From Novosphingobium aquimarinum (GTDB lineage: Bacteria; Pseudomonadota; Alphaproteobacteria; Sphingomonadales; Sphingomonadaceae): a stretch of 41,282 nucleotides of DNA. A model generated the notes under the pieces. It made no database searches and was not told the origin of the DNA. It saw only the letters and a list, made by a program, of their open reading frames with translations. The stretch is from assembly GCF_009746585.1 (NCBI RefSeq), contig NZ_WRPO01000028.1:1-41282 (forward strand), given 5' to 3'. Both the position numbers and the translations under genes were made by a program. Positions 15,294 through 23,359 of this stretch are shown one piece after another; position 1 is the stretch's first letter, and the number at the start of each line of letters is the position of its first letter.

Positions 15294-15806
15294 ATGGCCA
15301 TGACGCCGTTCGAGCCGACCCTGCTGGCGCGCGAAGAGGGCGCTGTCCGCCCGCAAGGTGTGTGCCTTGTGCATGAGATCGAGATTGCCGCGCCGCCCGA
15401 GCTCGTCTGGGATTTCATCGCCGACTTCGAAGGCTGGGATGCCTGGAACCCGCTTTATGTCCGGACTGCGGGCAAGGCCGAAATCGGGCAGACGCTGCGA
15501 TTTACGGCCGCCGTGCCGGGGCTGAAACCGCGCAAGGCGCAGGCGCAAGTCTATGCCGTTATCCAGGATCGTCTGCTGGAATACGGGCTTTCGAATCTGG
15601 TCGGTCTGCTCAAGGCATTTCGCTTCGTCGAGATCGATGAAATCACCCCGACGCGGTGTCGCGTCTCGAACGGGGAGATCATGGCCGGGCCGGTGGGACG
15701 ATTGCTCGCGCGCGGTGTCGGAGAAAAAGTGCGTCAGGGGCTCGAGGCCATGAACTTGGCGCTCAAGCAAGTCGCGGAACGAAAGTGGCTCAGTCGACCG
15801 GTCTGA
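15294..15806 (+). CDS. SRPBCC-fold (START/polyketide cyclase-like) protein
   Basis: 170 residues with an SRPBCC fold: HEIEIAAPPELVWDFIADFEG, then WDAWNPLY, a beta-rich centre and a long C-terminal helix (about 137-163). Such proteins bind hydrophobic ligands or act in polyketide cyclisation; no ligand is evident. ATG 15294 is chosen over 15300 only because it is first; the ribosome binding site is weak. Upstream lie a small hairpin (CTGAGCC, TAC, GGCTCAG at 15248-15264) and a possible 34-codon leader frame (15199-15303) whose stop overlaps this start; the leader is too weak to annotate on its own. Confidence 0.82.
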   Translation: MAMTPFEPTLLAREEGAVRPQGVCLVHEIEIAAPPELVWDFIADFEGWDAWNPLYVRTAGKAEIGQTLRFTAAVPGLKPRKAQAQVYAVIQDRLLEYGLSNLVGLLKAFRFVEIDEITPTRCRVSNGEIMAGPVGRLLARGVGEKVRQGLEAMNLALKQVAERKWLSRPV

Positions 15807-15914
15807 ACGCCGCCGGCATCCTTGCAAATGGCAGTCGCGTAGCATCACGCACAAATCCTCTGTCCTACATCGGCCAATGTCAGCGATAGGTGCGGTCCTC
15901 GAAAGGAACGTATC

Positions 15915-16679
15915 ATGAACAGAAAGCCGATCTTCGATTGCGTTCGCGAATTGCTCGGGCGCGGGTTTCGTCGGGCGGAAGTCAGAGCGCTCGATGCCGC
16001 GATCGATCGTGCCTTGGCCGAGGACCGGAAAACCAGCGGATCCGGCGCGCCGCGGCTTGGATCGCTATCCGAGCGCTACGAAAGCGGCGGACGCGGTCCC
16101 GGTACGGTTTCGGGAGGGCAAGGCGATCCAGGCGGCGTGTCCTACGGGATCTTCCAGCTCTCCTCGAAAGCCGGAAGCGTGGCAGCCTTTCTCGCAAGCG
16201 AAGGTCGACGCTGGGCGCACGAACTGGGGGATGCCATCGGCAGTGCCGCGTTTTCGGCACGCTGGCAGGCGATTGCCGCGCGCGATCCAGTCGCGTTCGC
16301 GAACGCGCAACGCGGTTTCATCGAACGCACGCACTATCGACCGGCGGTCTTAAGCGTGCAGAGCGCGACGGGTCTCGATCTCGACCGCAGACACGCGGCG
16401 GTCCGCGATGCGACCTGGTCTACCGCGGTCCAGCATGGCGGCGCGAAAGCGATCCTTTGTGATGCCGTGGCCCGCGCCGATGCCTTGTTCGCACGCGGTG
16501 ATCGTTTGTACGACGAGGCGCTGGTCGAAGCGATCTACGCGGTGCGAACAGTCTACGTCGAAAGGCTCGCGGCGCGAGCGAATGGCGCGACTCGGCAGGT
16601 GCTGACGAATGTCGCGGCCCGGCGCTATCCGGCCGAGCGCGCCGATGCGCTGCGGATGTTTACCGACCATCGCGAATAG
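15915..16679 (+). CDS. Putative peptidoglycan-lytic / phage-endolysin-like protein
   Basis: 254 residues with AAAGGAACG before the ATG. The segment SLSERYESGGRGPGTVSGG then GGVSYGIFQLSSK (about 50-85) resembles the active-site region of lysozyme-like proteins annotated as VgrG-related or chitosanase-like, where the Glu of YESGG would be catalytic and SYGIFQL forms the substrate wall. The remainder is helical. No signal peptide or membrane helix is seen, so export would need another route (phage holin, secretion system or lysis). It stands alone between an SRPBCC gene and convergent stress genes, with no phage structural genes nearby. The assignment to a lytic fold is by motif only. Confidence 0.55.
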   Translation: MNRKPIFDCVRELLGRGFRRAEVRALDAAIDRALAEDRKTSGSGAPRLGSLSERYESGGRGPGTVSGGQGDPGGVSYGIFQLSSKAGSVAAFLASEGRRWAHELGDAIGSAAFSARWQAIAARDPVAFANAQRGFIERTHYRPAVLSVQSATGLDLDRRHAAVRDATWSTAVQHGGAKAILCDAVARADALFARGDRLYDEALVEAIYAVRTVYVERLAARANGATRQVLTNVAARRYPAERADALRMFTDHRE

Positions 16680-16729
16680 GGAATGCCCTAATGATCGCGA
16701 TCTGATGCCATTGCCAGTCGGGATCCGGT

Positions 16730-16752
16730 TTGCCGTGAGCTCCGGACGGCAA
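16730..16752. terminator. Hairpin between convergent genes, possible bidirectional terminator
   Basis: TTGCCGT (16730-16736) and ACGGCAA (16746-16752) are perfect 7-bp arms around a 9-base loop. It lies between the stop of the lytic-like gene (plus) and the stop of the DUF1810 gene (minus). No T-tract is present, so termination is a guess from position. Confidence 0.35.
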
Positions 16753-16759
16753 GCGCCTG

Positions 16760-17176
16760 CTACAGGTCGCCACGAAGGAGCGACAGCGTGCGATCGTCGC
16801 GCGAGCCATCGTAGAACCCGTCGAGAACCAAACCGAACAGTGGGTCGTCGCTCACGGCCTCGAAAAGCGTCATCGAACTGCGGACCTTGAGTGCGTCGAT
16901 CGAACCGAGGATTTCCTCGGCGCCGCGTCGCCCCTGCCATGATGACAAGGCATTGGTCGCTTCGCGCAGGCGCGGCGCGAGGATCGGGTGCGCAAGATAG
17001 TCTTGCGCTTCCCGTCTATCCGAGATCGCGTAGTGCCGGGCCATTGTCGAGTGACCCAGACCGGCGATCTGCGGAAAGATGAACCAGATCCAATGCGTTT
17101 GCTTCTGGCCTTCTCGAAGCTCGCCTAGGGCTTGTTCGAAGGCATCCTCTTGCGCAGTGACGAAGCGACCGAGCAA
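16760..17176 (-). CDS. DUF1810 family protein
   Basis: 138 residues matching the DUF1810 family from end to end: RFVTAQEDAFEQALGELREG, HWIWFIFPQIAGLGHS, MARHYAISDRREAQDYLAHP, and LKVRSSMTLFEAV. The biochemical function of the family is not established. The likely start is the TTG at 17174-17176, since an in-frame stop lies 6 bases upstream and family members begin at this point; AAGG upstream is a plausible ribosome binding site. It follows the DUF2945 gene by 6 bases, so both are in the operon driven by the EcfG-type promoter at 17676-17700. Confidence 0.85.
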   Translation of the reverse strand: MLGRFVTAQEDAFEQALGELREGQKQTHWIWFIFPQIAGLGHSTMARHYAISDRREAQDYLAHPILAPRLREATNALSSWQGRRGAEEILGSIDALKVRSSMTLFEAVSDDPLFGLVLDGFYDGSRDDRTLSLLRGDL

Positions 17177-17182
17177 TGCGCA

Positions 17183-17401
17183 TCACGCCTTTTTGAGTTC
17201 GGATCCGCGCTTCAGCACTTTGGTCCCGTCATCCTGGCAGATCACATAGGCGGGGTTGTCCGAATCGCCTTTGCGGCGAATTCGCTCGCCTTTGATCGTC
17301 CGGCTGACCTCGCGCTCGAAACGCTCGGCGATCTTGCCGGTCGCCGTACCGTTCCCCCAATTCCACTGGACTTCGCTGCCTTCTCGAAAAGAATTCGACA
17401 T
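17183..17401 (-). CDS. DUF2945 / HVA1 tudor-like small protein
   Basis: 72 residues matching the DUF2945 (hypervirulence-associated, tudor-like) family: FREGSEVQWNWGNGTATGKI, SRTIKGERIRRKGDSDNPAY and VLKRGSELKK. The family is a small SH3/tudor-type barrel common in stress-induced gene sets of alphaproteobacteria; its molecular role is unknown. The ATG at 17399-17401 is 6 bases after the stop of the small membrane protein gene, and the DUF1810 gene follows 6 bases later. Confidence 0.87.
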   Translation of the reverse strand: MSNSFREGSEVQWNWGNGTATGKIAERFEREVSRTIKGERIRRKGDSDNPAYVICQDDGTKVLKRGSELKKA

Positions 17402-17407
17402 GGCTTA

Positions 17408-17620
17408 TTACTTCGCTGCCTCTTCCTGCACCGCGGTGATGGTATCGGCATTCCCGCCGGTATCATCGTCGGAGCCAATCGCACCGGTGATCCAGATCGC
17501 CGAAAGCGCGACGATCGCCAGCGCAAGGCTGAAGAACAGGATGTAGCGAACGATGTGGGGAGTCGATCCCGCGCGGGCGGCATCTTCCTCGACGTGAACG
17601 TCTGGGCCTTTGGGTTGCAT
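17408..17620 (-). CDS. Small single-helix membrane protein, first gene of a stress operon
   Basis: 70 residues from ATG 17618-17620 with an excellent AAGGAGAG 6 bases upstream. A hydrophilic N-terminus (about 1-23) is followed by one membrane helix (about 25-47: YILFFSLALAIVALSAIWIT) and an acidic tail with DDDTGG. No family is recognised. It leads the three-gene unit with DUF2945 and DUF1810 and has a GGAAC-N16-CGTT promoter about 55 bases upstream, so expression under EcfG control is likely. Confidence 0.85.
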   Translation of the reverse strand: MQPKGPDVHVEEDAARAGSTPHIVRYILFFSLALAIVALSAIWITGAIGSDDDTGGNADTITAVQEEAAK

Positions 17621-17675
17621 TTGTCTCTCCTTTTGAATTCCGGGTCCGACACACAATGCCGGTGTACGCGATCGA

Positions 17676-17700
17676 AACGCATGACGGGAAGGCCCGTTCC
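17676..17700 (-). promoter_or_regulatory. EcfG-type general-stress promoter
   Basis: On the minus strand GGAAC (17700-17696), 16 bases, CGTT (17679-17676), agreeing with the EcfG consensus. It sits in the gap after dapD and about 55 bases before the ATG of the small membrane protein, giving the downstream three genes their own promoter. Confidence 0.7.
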
Positions 17701-17726
17701 TTCGAACGAAGCTGCCCGCCGGGGCA

Positions 17727-18560
17727 TCAGTCGCGCAAGAGTTCGTTGATTCCGGTCTTGGAACGCGTTTGCGCATCGACGGTCTTGACGATCACGGCGC
17801 AATAAAGCGCGGGTCCTGGCAGCCTGTCGGACCTCAGCGTGCCGGGCAGGGATCCCGGTACCACGACCGAATAGGGCGGTACGCGCCCGATATGGACCTC
17901 GCCGCTCTCGCGATCGACGATCTTGGTGGAGGCCCCGATGAAGACTCCCATCGAAAGCACGGCGCCTTCGCCGACGACCACGCCTTCGGCCACTTCCGAG
18001 CGGGCGCCGATAAAGCAATTGTCCTCGATGATGACCGGACCCGCCTGCAGGGGCTCGAGCACGCCGCCAATGCCGGCCCCGCCCGAAATGTGCACGCCCT
18101 TGCCGATCTGCGCGCACGAGCCGACGGTAGCCCAGGTATCGACCATGGTTCCTTCGCCGACATAGGCTCCGAGATTGACGAAGCTCGGCATCAGGACCGC
18201 GCCCTTGCCGATGAACGCGCTGCGCCGCACGATCGCGCCCGGAACGACGCGGATGCCGGTTTCGCGGAAACGCTCGGCGTCCCAGCCAGTGAACTTGAGC
18301 GGCACCTTGTCGAATGCGGGTGCGCCCCCGGCACCGTATTCCATCGGCACGTTATCGGAGAGGCGGAACGAGAGCAGGACGGCCTTCTTGAGCCACTGGT
18401 TCACCTGCCATTCGCCGTCGATCTTCTCGGCGACGCGCGCCTTGCCGGAATCGAGCAGGTCCAGCGCAGCCTCGACGACCTCGCGCACGTCGTCGCTTGC
18501 CGGAGTGACGGTGTCGCGGTTTTCCCAGGCAGCTTCGATCGCGGTTTCGAGTTCGGACAT
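17727..18560 (-). CDS. dapD: 2,3,4,5-tetrahydropyridine-2,6-dicarboxylate N-succinyltransferase
   Basis: Lysine and diaminopimelate biosynthesis: succinylates tetrahydrodipicolinate with succinyl-CoA in the cytosol. The 277-residue protein has the helical N-terminal domain (LETAIEAAWENRD), then a left-handed beta-helix of hexapeptide repeats with AYVGEGTMVDTWATVGSCAQ, VHISGGAGIGGVLEPLQ and DNCFIGARSEVAEGVVVGEG, and the C-terminal region GRVPPYSVVVPGSLPG. The ATG at 18558-18560 gives the usual MSELET start; an ATG 6 bases upstream (18564-18566) is nearly as likely since AGGGGGA precedes both. It lies downstream of gmk on the same strand, with 113 bases between. Confidence 0.93.
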   Translation of the reverse strand: MSELETAIEAAWENRDTVTPASDDVREVVEAALDLLDSGKARVAEKIDGEWQVNQWLKKAVLLSFRLSDNVPMEYGAGGAPAFDKVPLKFTGWDAERFRETGIRVVPGAIVRRSAFIGKGAVLMPSFVNLGAYVGEGTMVDTWATVGSCAQIGKGVHISGGAGIGGVLEPLQAGPVIIEDNCFIGARSEVAEGVVVGEGAVLSMGVFIGASTKIVDRESGEVHIGRVPPYSVVVPGSLPGTLRSDRLPGPALYCAVIVKTVDAQTRSKTGINELLRD

Positions 18561-18673
18561 TGGCATGGTTCCCCCTGAGATCGGCCGCACTGGACGCGCG
18601 GTATGAACGGTCGCAGCGCGACTATCGCCTGGGTCCGGCGAGAACAAGAGCCGGCAGCGATATACGACTAAAG

Positions 18674-19339
18674 TCAGGAGCTGATGACGGGCCTCGTCAA
18701 TTCGCGCACGAAGCCGATCAGGCCGGTCTGGCGCGCGCGCCGCATGCGTTCCGCGGCGAGGATCTGCGTGACCTTGGCGTAGCAGCGGTCGATGTCGTCA
18801 TTGACGACGACGTAGTCATAGCCGTCCCAATGGCTGATCTCGGCCTGCGCCCGCGCCATGCGGCCGTCGATCACTTCGACGCTGTCGGTCGCCCTCGCAT
18901 CGAGCCTGCGACGCAACTCGACCAAGCTGGGCGGCAATAGGAACACGCGAACGACGTCGGTCTCCAGCTTTTGATAGAGCTGCTGCGTGCCTTGCCAGTC
19001 GATGTCGAAAATGAAGTCCTGGCCTTGCTTGAGCCCCGCTTTCACGTGCGCCTTGGGCGTGCCGTAGCAGTGGCCGAACACGGGCGCCCATTCGAGGAAT
19101 TCGCCCGCCTCCACCATCGCATCGAACTGCGGTTGGTCGACGAAGAAATAATCGCGCCCGTCGATTTCCCCGGGCCGGGGCGGGCGGGTCGTCGCCGACA
19201 CCGACATGCAGAGATGCTCGTCACGCTCCAGCAGCATACGCGAGATCGTGGTCTTGCCTGCGCCGGACGGCGAGGAAAGAATGAACATGAGGCCGCGCCG
19301 CTGGAGCGCGTCCTTGCTGCCTGGCAGGTCGCTGATCAT
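18674..19339 (-). CDS. gmk: Guanylate kinase
   Basis: Phosphorylates GMP to GDP with ATP. The 221 residues include the P-loop LSSPSGAGKTT (about 21-31), the GMP-binding SVSATTRPPRPGEIDGRDYFF, the GHCYGTPK segment and the FDIDWQGTQQL Walker-B-like region. The N-terminus is about 15 residues longer than the E. coli enzyme (MISDLPGSKDALQRRG before LMFILSS), which is common in this order. It lies 48 bases after the hypothetical gene and is probably transcribed with the sspB group. Confidence 0.93.
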   Translation of the reverse strand: MISDLPGSKDALQRRGLMFILSSPSGAGKTTISRMLLERDEHLCMSVSATTRPPRPGEIDGRDYFFVDQPQFDAMVEAGEFLEWAPVFGHCYGTPKAHVKAGLKQGQDFIFDIDWQGTQQLYQKLETDVVRVFLLPPSLVELRRRLDARATDSVEVIDGRMARAQAEISHWDGYDYVVVNDDIDRCYAKVTQILAAERMRRARQTGLIGFVRELTRPVISS

Positions 19340-19387
19340 CGCGCGCCGATGGCTGGCCTTGGCTGACAGATCAAGAGGCGAGCAGGG

Positions 19388-19807
19388 TTATTTCTTTTCG
19401 CCTTCATTCGCCAATTCAGCCATCTTCACTTCGCCTTCGACCTCGGCAGTGCCGCCCTTCGAGCGATCATAGAGCGTCTTGGCGAGCAGGCCGCCACCGA
19501 CGATCAGCATGCCGGGCACCGACCGTGTGGCAACTTTCGCGATTGCGGTGTGCAGCAGAGTTTCGCCGAAAGAGCGCGCCTTGAGGATCGAACGTGCCTT
19601 GCGCGGCGCGTATCGCGAACCCAGCAGCGCGCGTTCCATCGCGCGACGCGCCAGCATCGAACCACTGCGCAAGGCCACGTCGGCAACGATCAGGTTGGTG
19701 CGTGGATTCGGGCTCGGCCCGCTGAATTCCCCGGTATTGCCGACGATCGCGCGTTTTGCCTCGATCGCCTTGCGGCCCAGTCTCGTTCCCGGTCTGCGCT
19801 TTGCCAT
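19388..19807 (-). CDS. Conserved-looking hypothetical protein between sspB and gmk
   Basis: 139 residues, strongly basic (N-terminal MAKRRPGTRLGRKAIEAKRA), with one moderately hydrophobic stretch near the C-terminus (SVPGMLIVGGGLLAKTLY) that could be a membrane or glycine-rich helix, and an acidic end. The family is not recognised. AAGGGGA lies 4 bases before the ATG. It follows sspB by 32 bases and precedes gmk by 48, so it is probably cotranscribed with both. A nucleic-acid or membrane association is possible from charge but not shown. Confidence 0.75.
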   Translation of the reverse strand: MAKRRPGTRLGRKAIEAKRAIVGNTGEFSGPSPNPRTNLIVADVALRSGSMLARRAMERALLGSRYAPRKARSILKARSFGETLLHTAIAKVATRSVPGMLIVGGGLLAKTLYDRSKGGTAEVEGEVKMAELANEGEKK

Positions 19808-19839
19808 TGGTCCCCTTTTCCCGGACCCTGCAGGCCCGC

Positions 19840-20343
19840 CTACTTCTTTTTGCCGAAATCGACCGAAACCACGTTTGAGCCGTCCTCGCTTGAAGTAATG
19901 CGCGAAGCGACTTCGCGTTCCTCGCCATCGTTTCCGGCCGGGACTTGCGACTCGAGGTCCTCGTCTTCGGACGTGGCTTGAAACTGCAGGCCGAAATCGA
20001 CTGCGGGGTCGACGAAGGCCGTGATCGCCGCAAACGGAACCTCGAGCTTCGCGGGAATCTGGTTGAAGCTCAGGCCCACCGAAAAGCCTTCGTCGGTCAC
20101 GATGAGGTCCCAGAACTTGTTCTGCAGAACGATCGTCATCTCGTCGGGAAAGCGCTGCCGCAAGTCGGGCGGAACGCTGACTCCGGGCGCGCCGGTCTTG
20201 AACGTGATGTAGAAGTGATGGGCGCCGGGCAGTTCGCCGCCCGACGTCTCGACTTGGCCGAGAACACGGCCGACGACGGCGCGCAGGGCTTCCTGCACGA
20301 TCTCGTCATAGGGAATGAGGCTGTCCGGCGGCGTATCGGTCAT
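19840..20343 (-). CDS. sspB: SspB-type ClpXP adaptor (alphaproteobacterial form)
   Basis: Delivers ssrA-tagged and other substrates to the ClpXP protease. The 167 residues have the SspB beta fold (HHFYITFKTGAPGVSVP, FPDEMTIVLQNKFWDL, FSVGLSFNQIPAKLEVPF), then an acidic linker (SEDEDLES) and a short C-terminal motif that ends in basic residues (VVSVDFGKKK), the region that docks on ClpX in known SspB proteins. It is divergent from hisB with 171 bases between the starts. The ribosome binding site is weak. Confidence 0.88.
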   Translation of the reverse strand: MTDTPPDSLIPYDEIVQEALRAVVGRVLGQVETSGGELPGAHHFYITFKTGAPGVSVPPDLRQRFPDEMTIVLQNKFWDLIVTDEGFSVGLSFNQIPAKLEVPFAAITAFVDPAVDFGLQFQATSEDEDLESQVPAGNDGEEREVASRITSSEDGSNVVSVDFGKKK

Positions 20344-20514
20344 GGCTGCTAAGTGCGCACGCCTTTTGTCCCGGTCAAGCCGCTAGCATGCAAGGATTGG
20401 CAGGAAATGATGCCTTTTCCCCGATTCGAATGCGAATAACACGACAAACTGCGCAATAATCGTGTTCTGATCCCCTCGATTGATTCCCTGCCGCAGGCGA
20501 CTATAGGCCCTGTC

Positions 20515-21108
20515 ATGCGCACTGCACGGATCGAACGTAAGACACACGAAACCGACATTCTGGTCGAGGTGAAGCTCGACGGGACCGGCCATTATGCGGT
20601 TTCGACGGGCATCGGCTTTCTCGATCACATGATCGAGCAGTTCTCGCGTCACTCGCTGATCGATATCGAGTGCCGCATCGTCGGCGATCTCCATGTCGAT
20701 CAGCATCACACCACCGAAGACAGTGCCATCGCGATCGGCCAGGCGATCGACAAGGCGCTGGGCGACAAGGCCGGCATCGGGCGCTACGGCTCGGCCTATT
20801 CGCCGATGGACGAGACGCTCGCACGCGTCGCGCTCGATATCTCGGGCCGCCCGTATCTGGTGTGGAAGGCAAAGTTCACGCAGGAGAAACTGGGTGAGCT
20901 GGATACCGAGCTCATCGAGCACTGGTTCCATTCGATCGCGCAGGCGGCCGGGATCACGCTGCATGTCGAAGTTCTCTACGGGCAGAACAATCATCACGTC
21001 TGCGAAGCGATCTACAAGGGTTTCGCTCGCGCGATGCGCAGCGCGGTCGAGCCCGACGCGCGCAAGGCAGGCGCGATCCCCTCGACGAAGGGCCAACTCG
21101 GTGGCTAG
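20515..21108 (+). CDS. hisB: Imidazoleglycerol-phosphate dehydratase
   Basis: Step 6 of histidine biosynthesis; dehydrates imidazole-glycerol phosphate. The 197 residues are the monofunctional bacterial form. The two Mn-binding signatures are DQHHTTEDSAIAIG (about 61-74) and NNHHVCEAIYKGFARA (about 160-175); FLDHMIEQFSRHS carries further conserved His residues. First gene of the his run. The leader contains ATTCG-N4-CGAAT and a TATAGG hexamer close to the ATG, but no promoter can be fixed. Confidence 0.96.
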   Translation: MRTARIERKTHETDILVEVKLDGTGHYAVSTGIGFLDHMIEQFSRHSLIDIECRIVGDLHVDQHHTTEDSAIAIGQAIDKALGDKAGIGRYGSAYSPMDETLARVALDISGRPYLVWKAKFTQEKLGELDTELIEHWFHSIAQAAGITLHVEVLYGQNNHHVCEAIYKGFARAMRSAVEPDARKAGAIPSTKGQLGG

Positions 21109-21131
21109 CGGCTGGGCGGCAGCATCGCGGG

Positions 21132-21761
21132 ATGACTGAGGTTCTTGCCCTGATCGACTACGGCGCCGGCAATCTGCACTCGGTCGCCAATGCCTTGCGC
21201 GCCGCTGGCGCCGAGAACGTGACCGTCACCGACGATGCCGACGTGGTGCGCGCCGCGGATCGCATCGTCCTGCCCGGCGTCGGCTCCTATCGCGCTTGCG
21301 CACAAGGACTGCGCGCGCTGCCGCACATGATCGAGGCGATGACCGAGCGAGTACACGTCGGCGGGGCCCCGTTTCTCGGGATCTGCGTGGGTATGCAGCT
21401 GCTGGCGACACGCGGGCTCGAGCACGGCGAAACCGAAGGGCTCGACTGGATCGCGGGCGAAGTCCGCCTGATCGAACGCACCGATCGCGCCATCAAAGTG
21501 CCGCACATGGGTTGGAACATCGTGTCGCCGGGGCTGCACGATCCCTCTGCGGGCCTGATCGAGCTCGGCGAGGCCTATTTCCTGCACTCCTATCATTTCG
21601 CGGTGGAAGACGGCCGGGCCATCGCCGCCATGACCGATCACGGGGGCGGGCTCGTGGCCGCGGTCGCGAAGGACAATGTCGTGGGCGTGCAGTTCCATCC
21701 GGAGAAGAGCCAGGCCTACGGACTTTCGTTGCTTTCCCGTTTTCTCGAGTGGAAACCGTGA
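21132..21761 (+). CDS. hisH: Imidazole glycerol phosphate synthase, glutamine amidotransferase subunit
   Basis: Supplies ammonia from glutamine to HisF. The 209-residue class I glutamine amidotransferase has the nucleophile Cys in LGICVGMQLL and the His/Glu of the triad in VQFHPEKSQ near residues 193-195; IDYGAGNLHSVANAL is the family N-terminus. It follows hisB by 23 bases and its stop is 1 base from the hisA start. Confidence 0.96.
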   Translation: MTEVLALIDYGAGNLHSVANALRAAGAENVTVTDDADVVRAADRIVLPGVGSYRACAQGLRALPHMIEAMTERVHVGGAPFLGICVGMQLLATRGLEHGETEGLDWIAGEVRLIERTDRAIKVPHMGWNIVSPGLHDPSAGLIELGEAYFLHSYHFAVEDGRAIAAMTDHGGGLVAAVAKDNVVGVQFHPEKSQAYGLSLLSRFLEWKP

Positions 21762-21762
21762 C

Positions 21763-22491
21763 ATGATCGTATTTCCTGCCATCGACTTGAAGGGCGGACA
21801 AGTCGTCCGGCTGGCAGAAGGCGATATGGCGCGCGCCACGGTATACGGCGACGATCCGGCCGCGCAGGCGATGCTCTTCGCCGACGCGGGTTCGCAGTTT
21901 CTGCACGTGGTCGATCTCGACGGCTCGTTCGCGGGCAAGGCCGAGAACCGCGCCGCGGTCGAGGGGATACTCGAAGTGTTTCCCGGCCACGTCCAGCTGG
22001 GTGGCGGGATCCGCACGCGAGAGGCGGTGGACGGCTGGTTTGAGCTTGGCGTCAGCCGGATCGTCATGGGAACGGCTGCACTCAAGGACCCGCAGTTCGT
22101 CAAGGACATGGCGAAGGAGTGGGAAAACGGCATCGTCGTCGCGGTCGACGCGCGTGACGGCATGGTCGCGACCGAGGGCTGGGCGGACGTCTCCGACGTC
22201 CCCGTCACCGATCTCGCGCGGCGGTTCGAGGATGCAGGCGTCGCCAGCCTGCTGTTCACCGACATCGGACGCGACGGCATGCTGAAAGGCGTGAACGTCG
22301 ATGCCACGGTCGATCTGGCGCGCAGCGTCGACATTCCGGTGATCGCCAGCGGCGGAGTGAAGGGTCTGGCGGACATCCGCCTGCTCGCACTGCATGCCAA
22401 GGACGGCATCGAGGGCGTGATCACCGGCCGGGCGCTTTACGACGGCCGGCTCGACCTCGCGACCGCGATCGCCATCGGCGAGGGAGACTGA
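21763..22491 (+). CDS. hisA: ProFAR isomerase
   Basis: Opens the ring of ProFAR to PRFAR in histidine synthesis. The 242-residue half-barrel repeat protein begins MIVFPAIDLKGG with the catalytic Asp8, has the phosphate-binding LGGGIRTREA, and the second catalytic Asp in FTDIGRDGMLKG; the last phosphate site is VIASGGVKGL. ATG 21763 is adjacent to the hisH stop, which indicates tight coupling. The upstream open frame is a shadow of hisH. Confidence 0.96.
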   Translation: MIVFPAIDLKGGQVVRLAEGDMARATVYGDDPAAQAMLFADAGSQFLHVVDLDGSFAGKAENRAAVEGILEVFPGHVQLGGGIRTREAVDGWFELGVSRIVMGTAALKDPQFVKDMAKEWENGIVVAVDARDGMVATEGWADVSDVPVTDLARRFEDAGVASLLFTDIGRDGMLKGVNVDATVDLARSVDIPVIASGGVKGLADIRLLALHAKDGIEGVITGRALYDGRLDLATAIAIGEGD

Positions 22492-22496
22492 GCGCG

Positions 22497-23255
22497 ATGA
22501 CCGTCTGCGTCCGCGTCATTCCTTGTCTCGACGTGGCCGAAGGGCGCGTGGTCAAGGGCGTGAACTTCGTCGATCTGCAGGACGCCGGCGATCCGGTAGA
22601 GCAGGCGCGTGCCTACGATGCTGCCGGTGCGGACGAGCTCTGCTTCCTCGATATCTCGGCGAGCCACGAGAATCGCGGGACGCTGCTCGATATCGTCCGG
22701 CGCACGGCCGAAGTCTGCTTCATGCCGCTGACAGTCGGCGGCGGCGTGCGCACCGCGGAGGATGCCCGCGCGCTGTTGCTGGCAGGTGCCGACAAGGTCG
22801 CGGTCAATTCGGCCGCGGTCTCGCGCCCCGAAGTGGTCGCGGACATCGCCGAGCGGTTCGGCAACCAGTGCGTGGTCGCGTCGGTCGACGCTCGTCGCAG
22901 CGGCGAGAGCTGGGAGATCTTCACCCACGGCGGCCGCCGCGCGACGGGCATCAACGCGATCGAGCATGCGGTGAAGCTGGCAATGCTGGGGGCCGGAGAG
23001 CTGCTCGTCACATCGATGGATGGCGACGGCACGAAGGCCGGATACGACCTCGAACTGACACGCGCGATTGCCGAATCGGTCGGCATTCCGGTGATCGCCA
23101 GCGGCGGCGTCGGTACGCTCGAACACTTGGTCGAGGGAGTCACGCAGGGGCATGCGAGCGCCGTTCTGGCCGCCTCCATATTTCACTTTGGTACGTATAC
23201 GATTGCCGAAGCCCATGCCGCGTTGCGCGCTGCCGGGCTTCCCGCCCGCGCCTGA
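22497..23255 (+). CDS. hisF: Imidazole glycerol phosphate synthase, cyclase subunit
   Basis: Cyclises PRFAR with ammonia from HisH to IGP and AICAR. It has 252 residues. Catalytic Asp11 is in IPCLDVAEGRVVKGVNF; phosphate sites are VGGGVRTAEDA and VIASGGVGTLEHL; the second catalytic Asp is in TSMDGDGTKAGYDLEL. It begins 5 bases after the hisA stop. The region downstream carries an unexpected PEP-CTERM gene before hisE. Confidence 0.96.
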   Translation: MTVCVRVIPCLDVAEGRVVKGVNFVDLQDAGDPVEQARAYDAAGADELCFLDISASHENRGTLLDIVRRTAEVCFMPLTVGGGVRTAEDARALLLAGADKVAVNSAAVSRPEVVADIAERFGNQCVVASVDARRSGESWEIFTHGGRRATGINAIEHAVKLAMLGAGELLVTSMDGDGTKAGYDLELTRAIAESVGIPVIASGGVGTLEHLVEGVTQGHASAVLAASIFHFGTYTIAEAHAALRAAGLPARA

Positions 23256-23359
23256 GGCCGCAATCTTTGCCAGATCGCGTGTCCTGCTTAGGGACACTCG
23301 CAAATGGGCGCTTGCTGCAATGCGGAAAGAGCGACACCGGAAGCCTCGAGTTCGTCCCC

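Noticed and set aside
15199..15303. 34-codon leader frame overlapping the SRPBCC start
   Set aside because: The stop overlap is suggestive, but the product is too short and undistinguished to call without conservation data.
20383..21096. Minus-strand frame (237 codons) opposite hisB
   Set aside because: Antisense shadow of hisB, with codons matching the third-position GC of the real gene.
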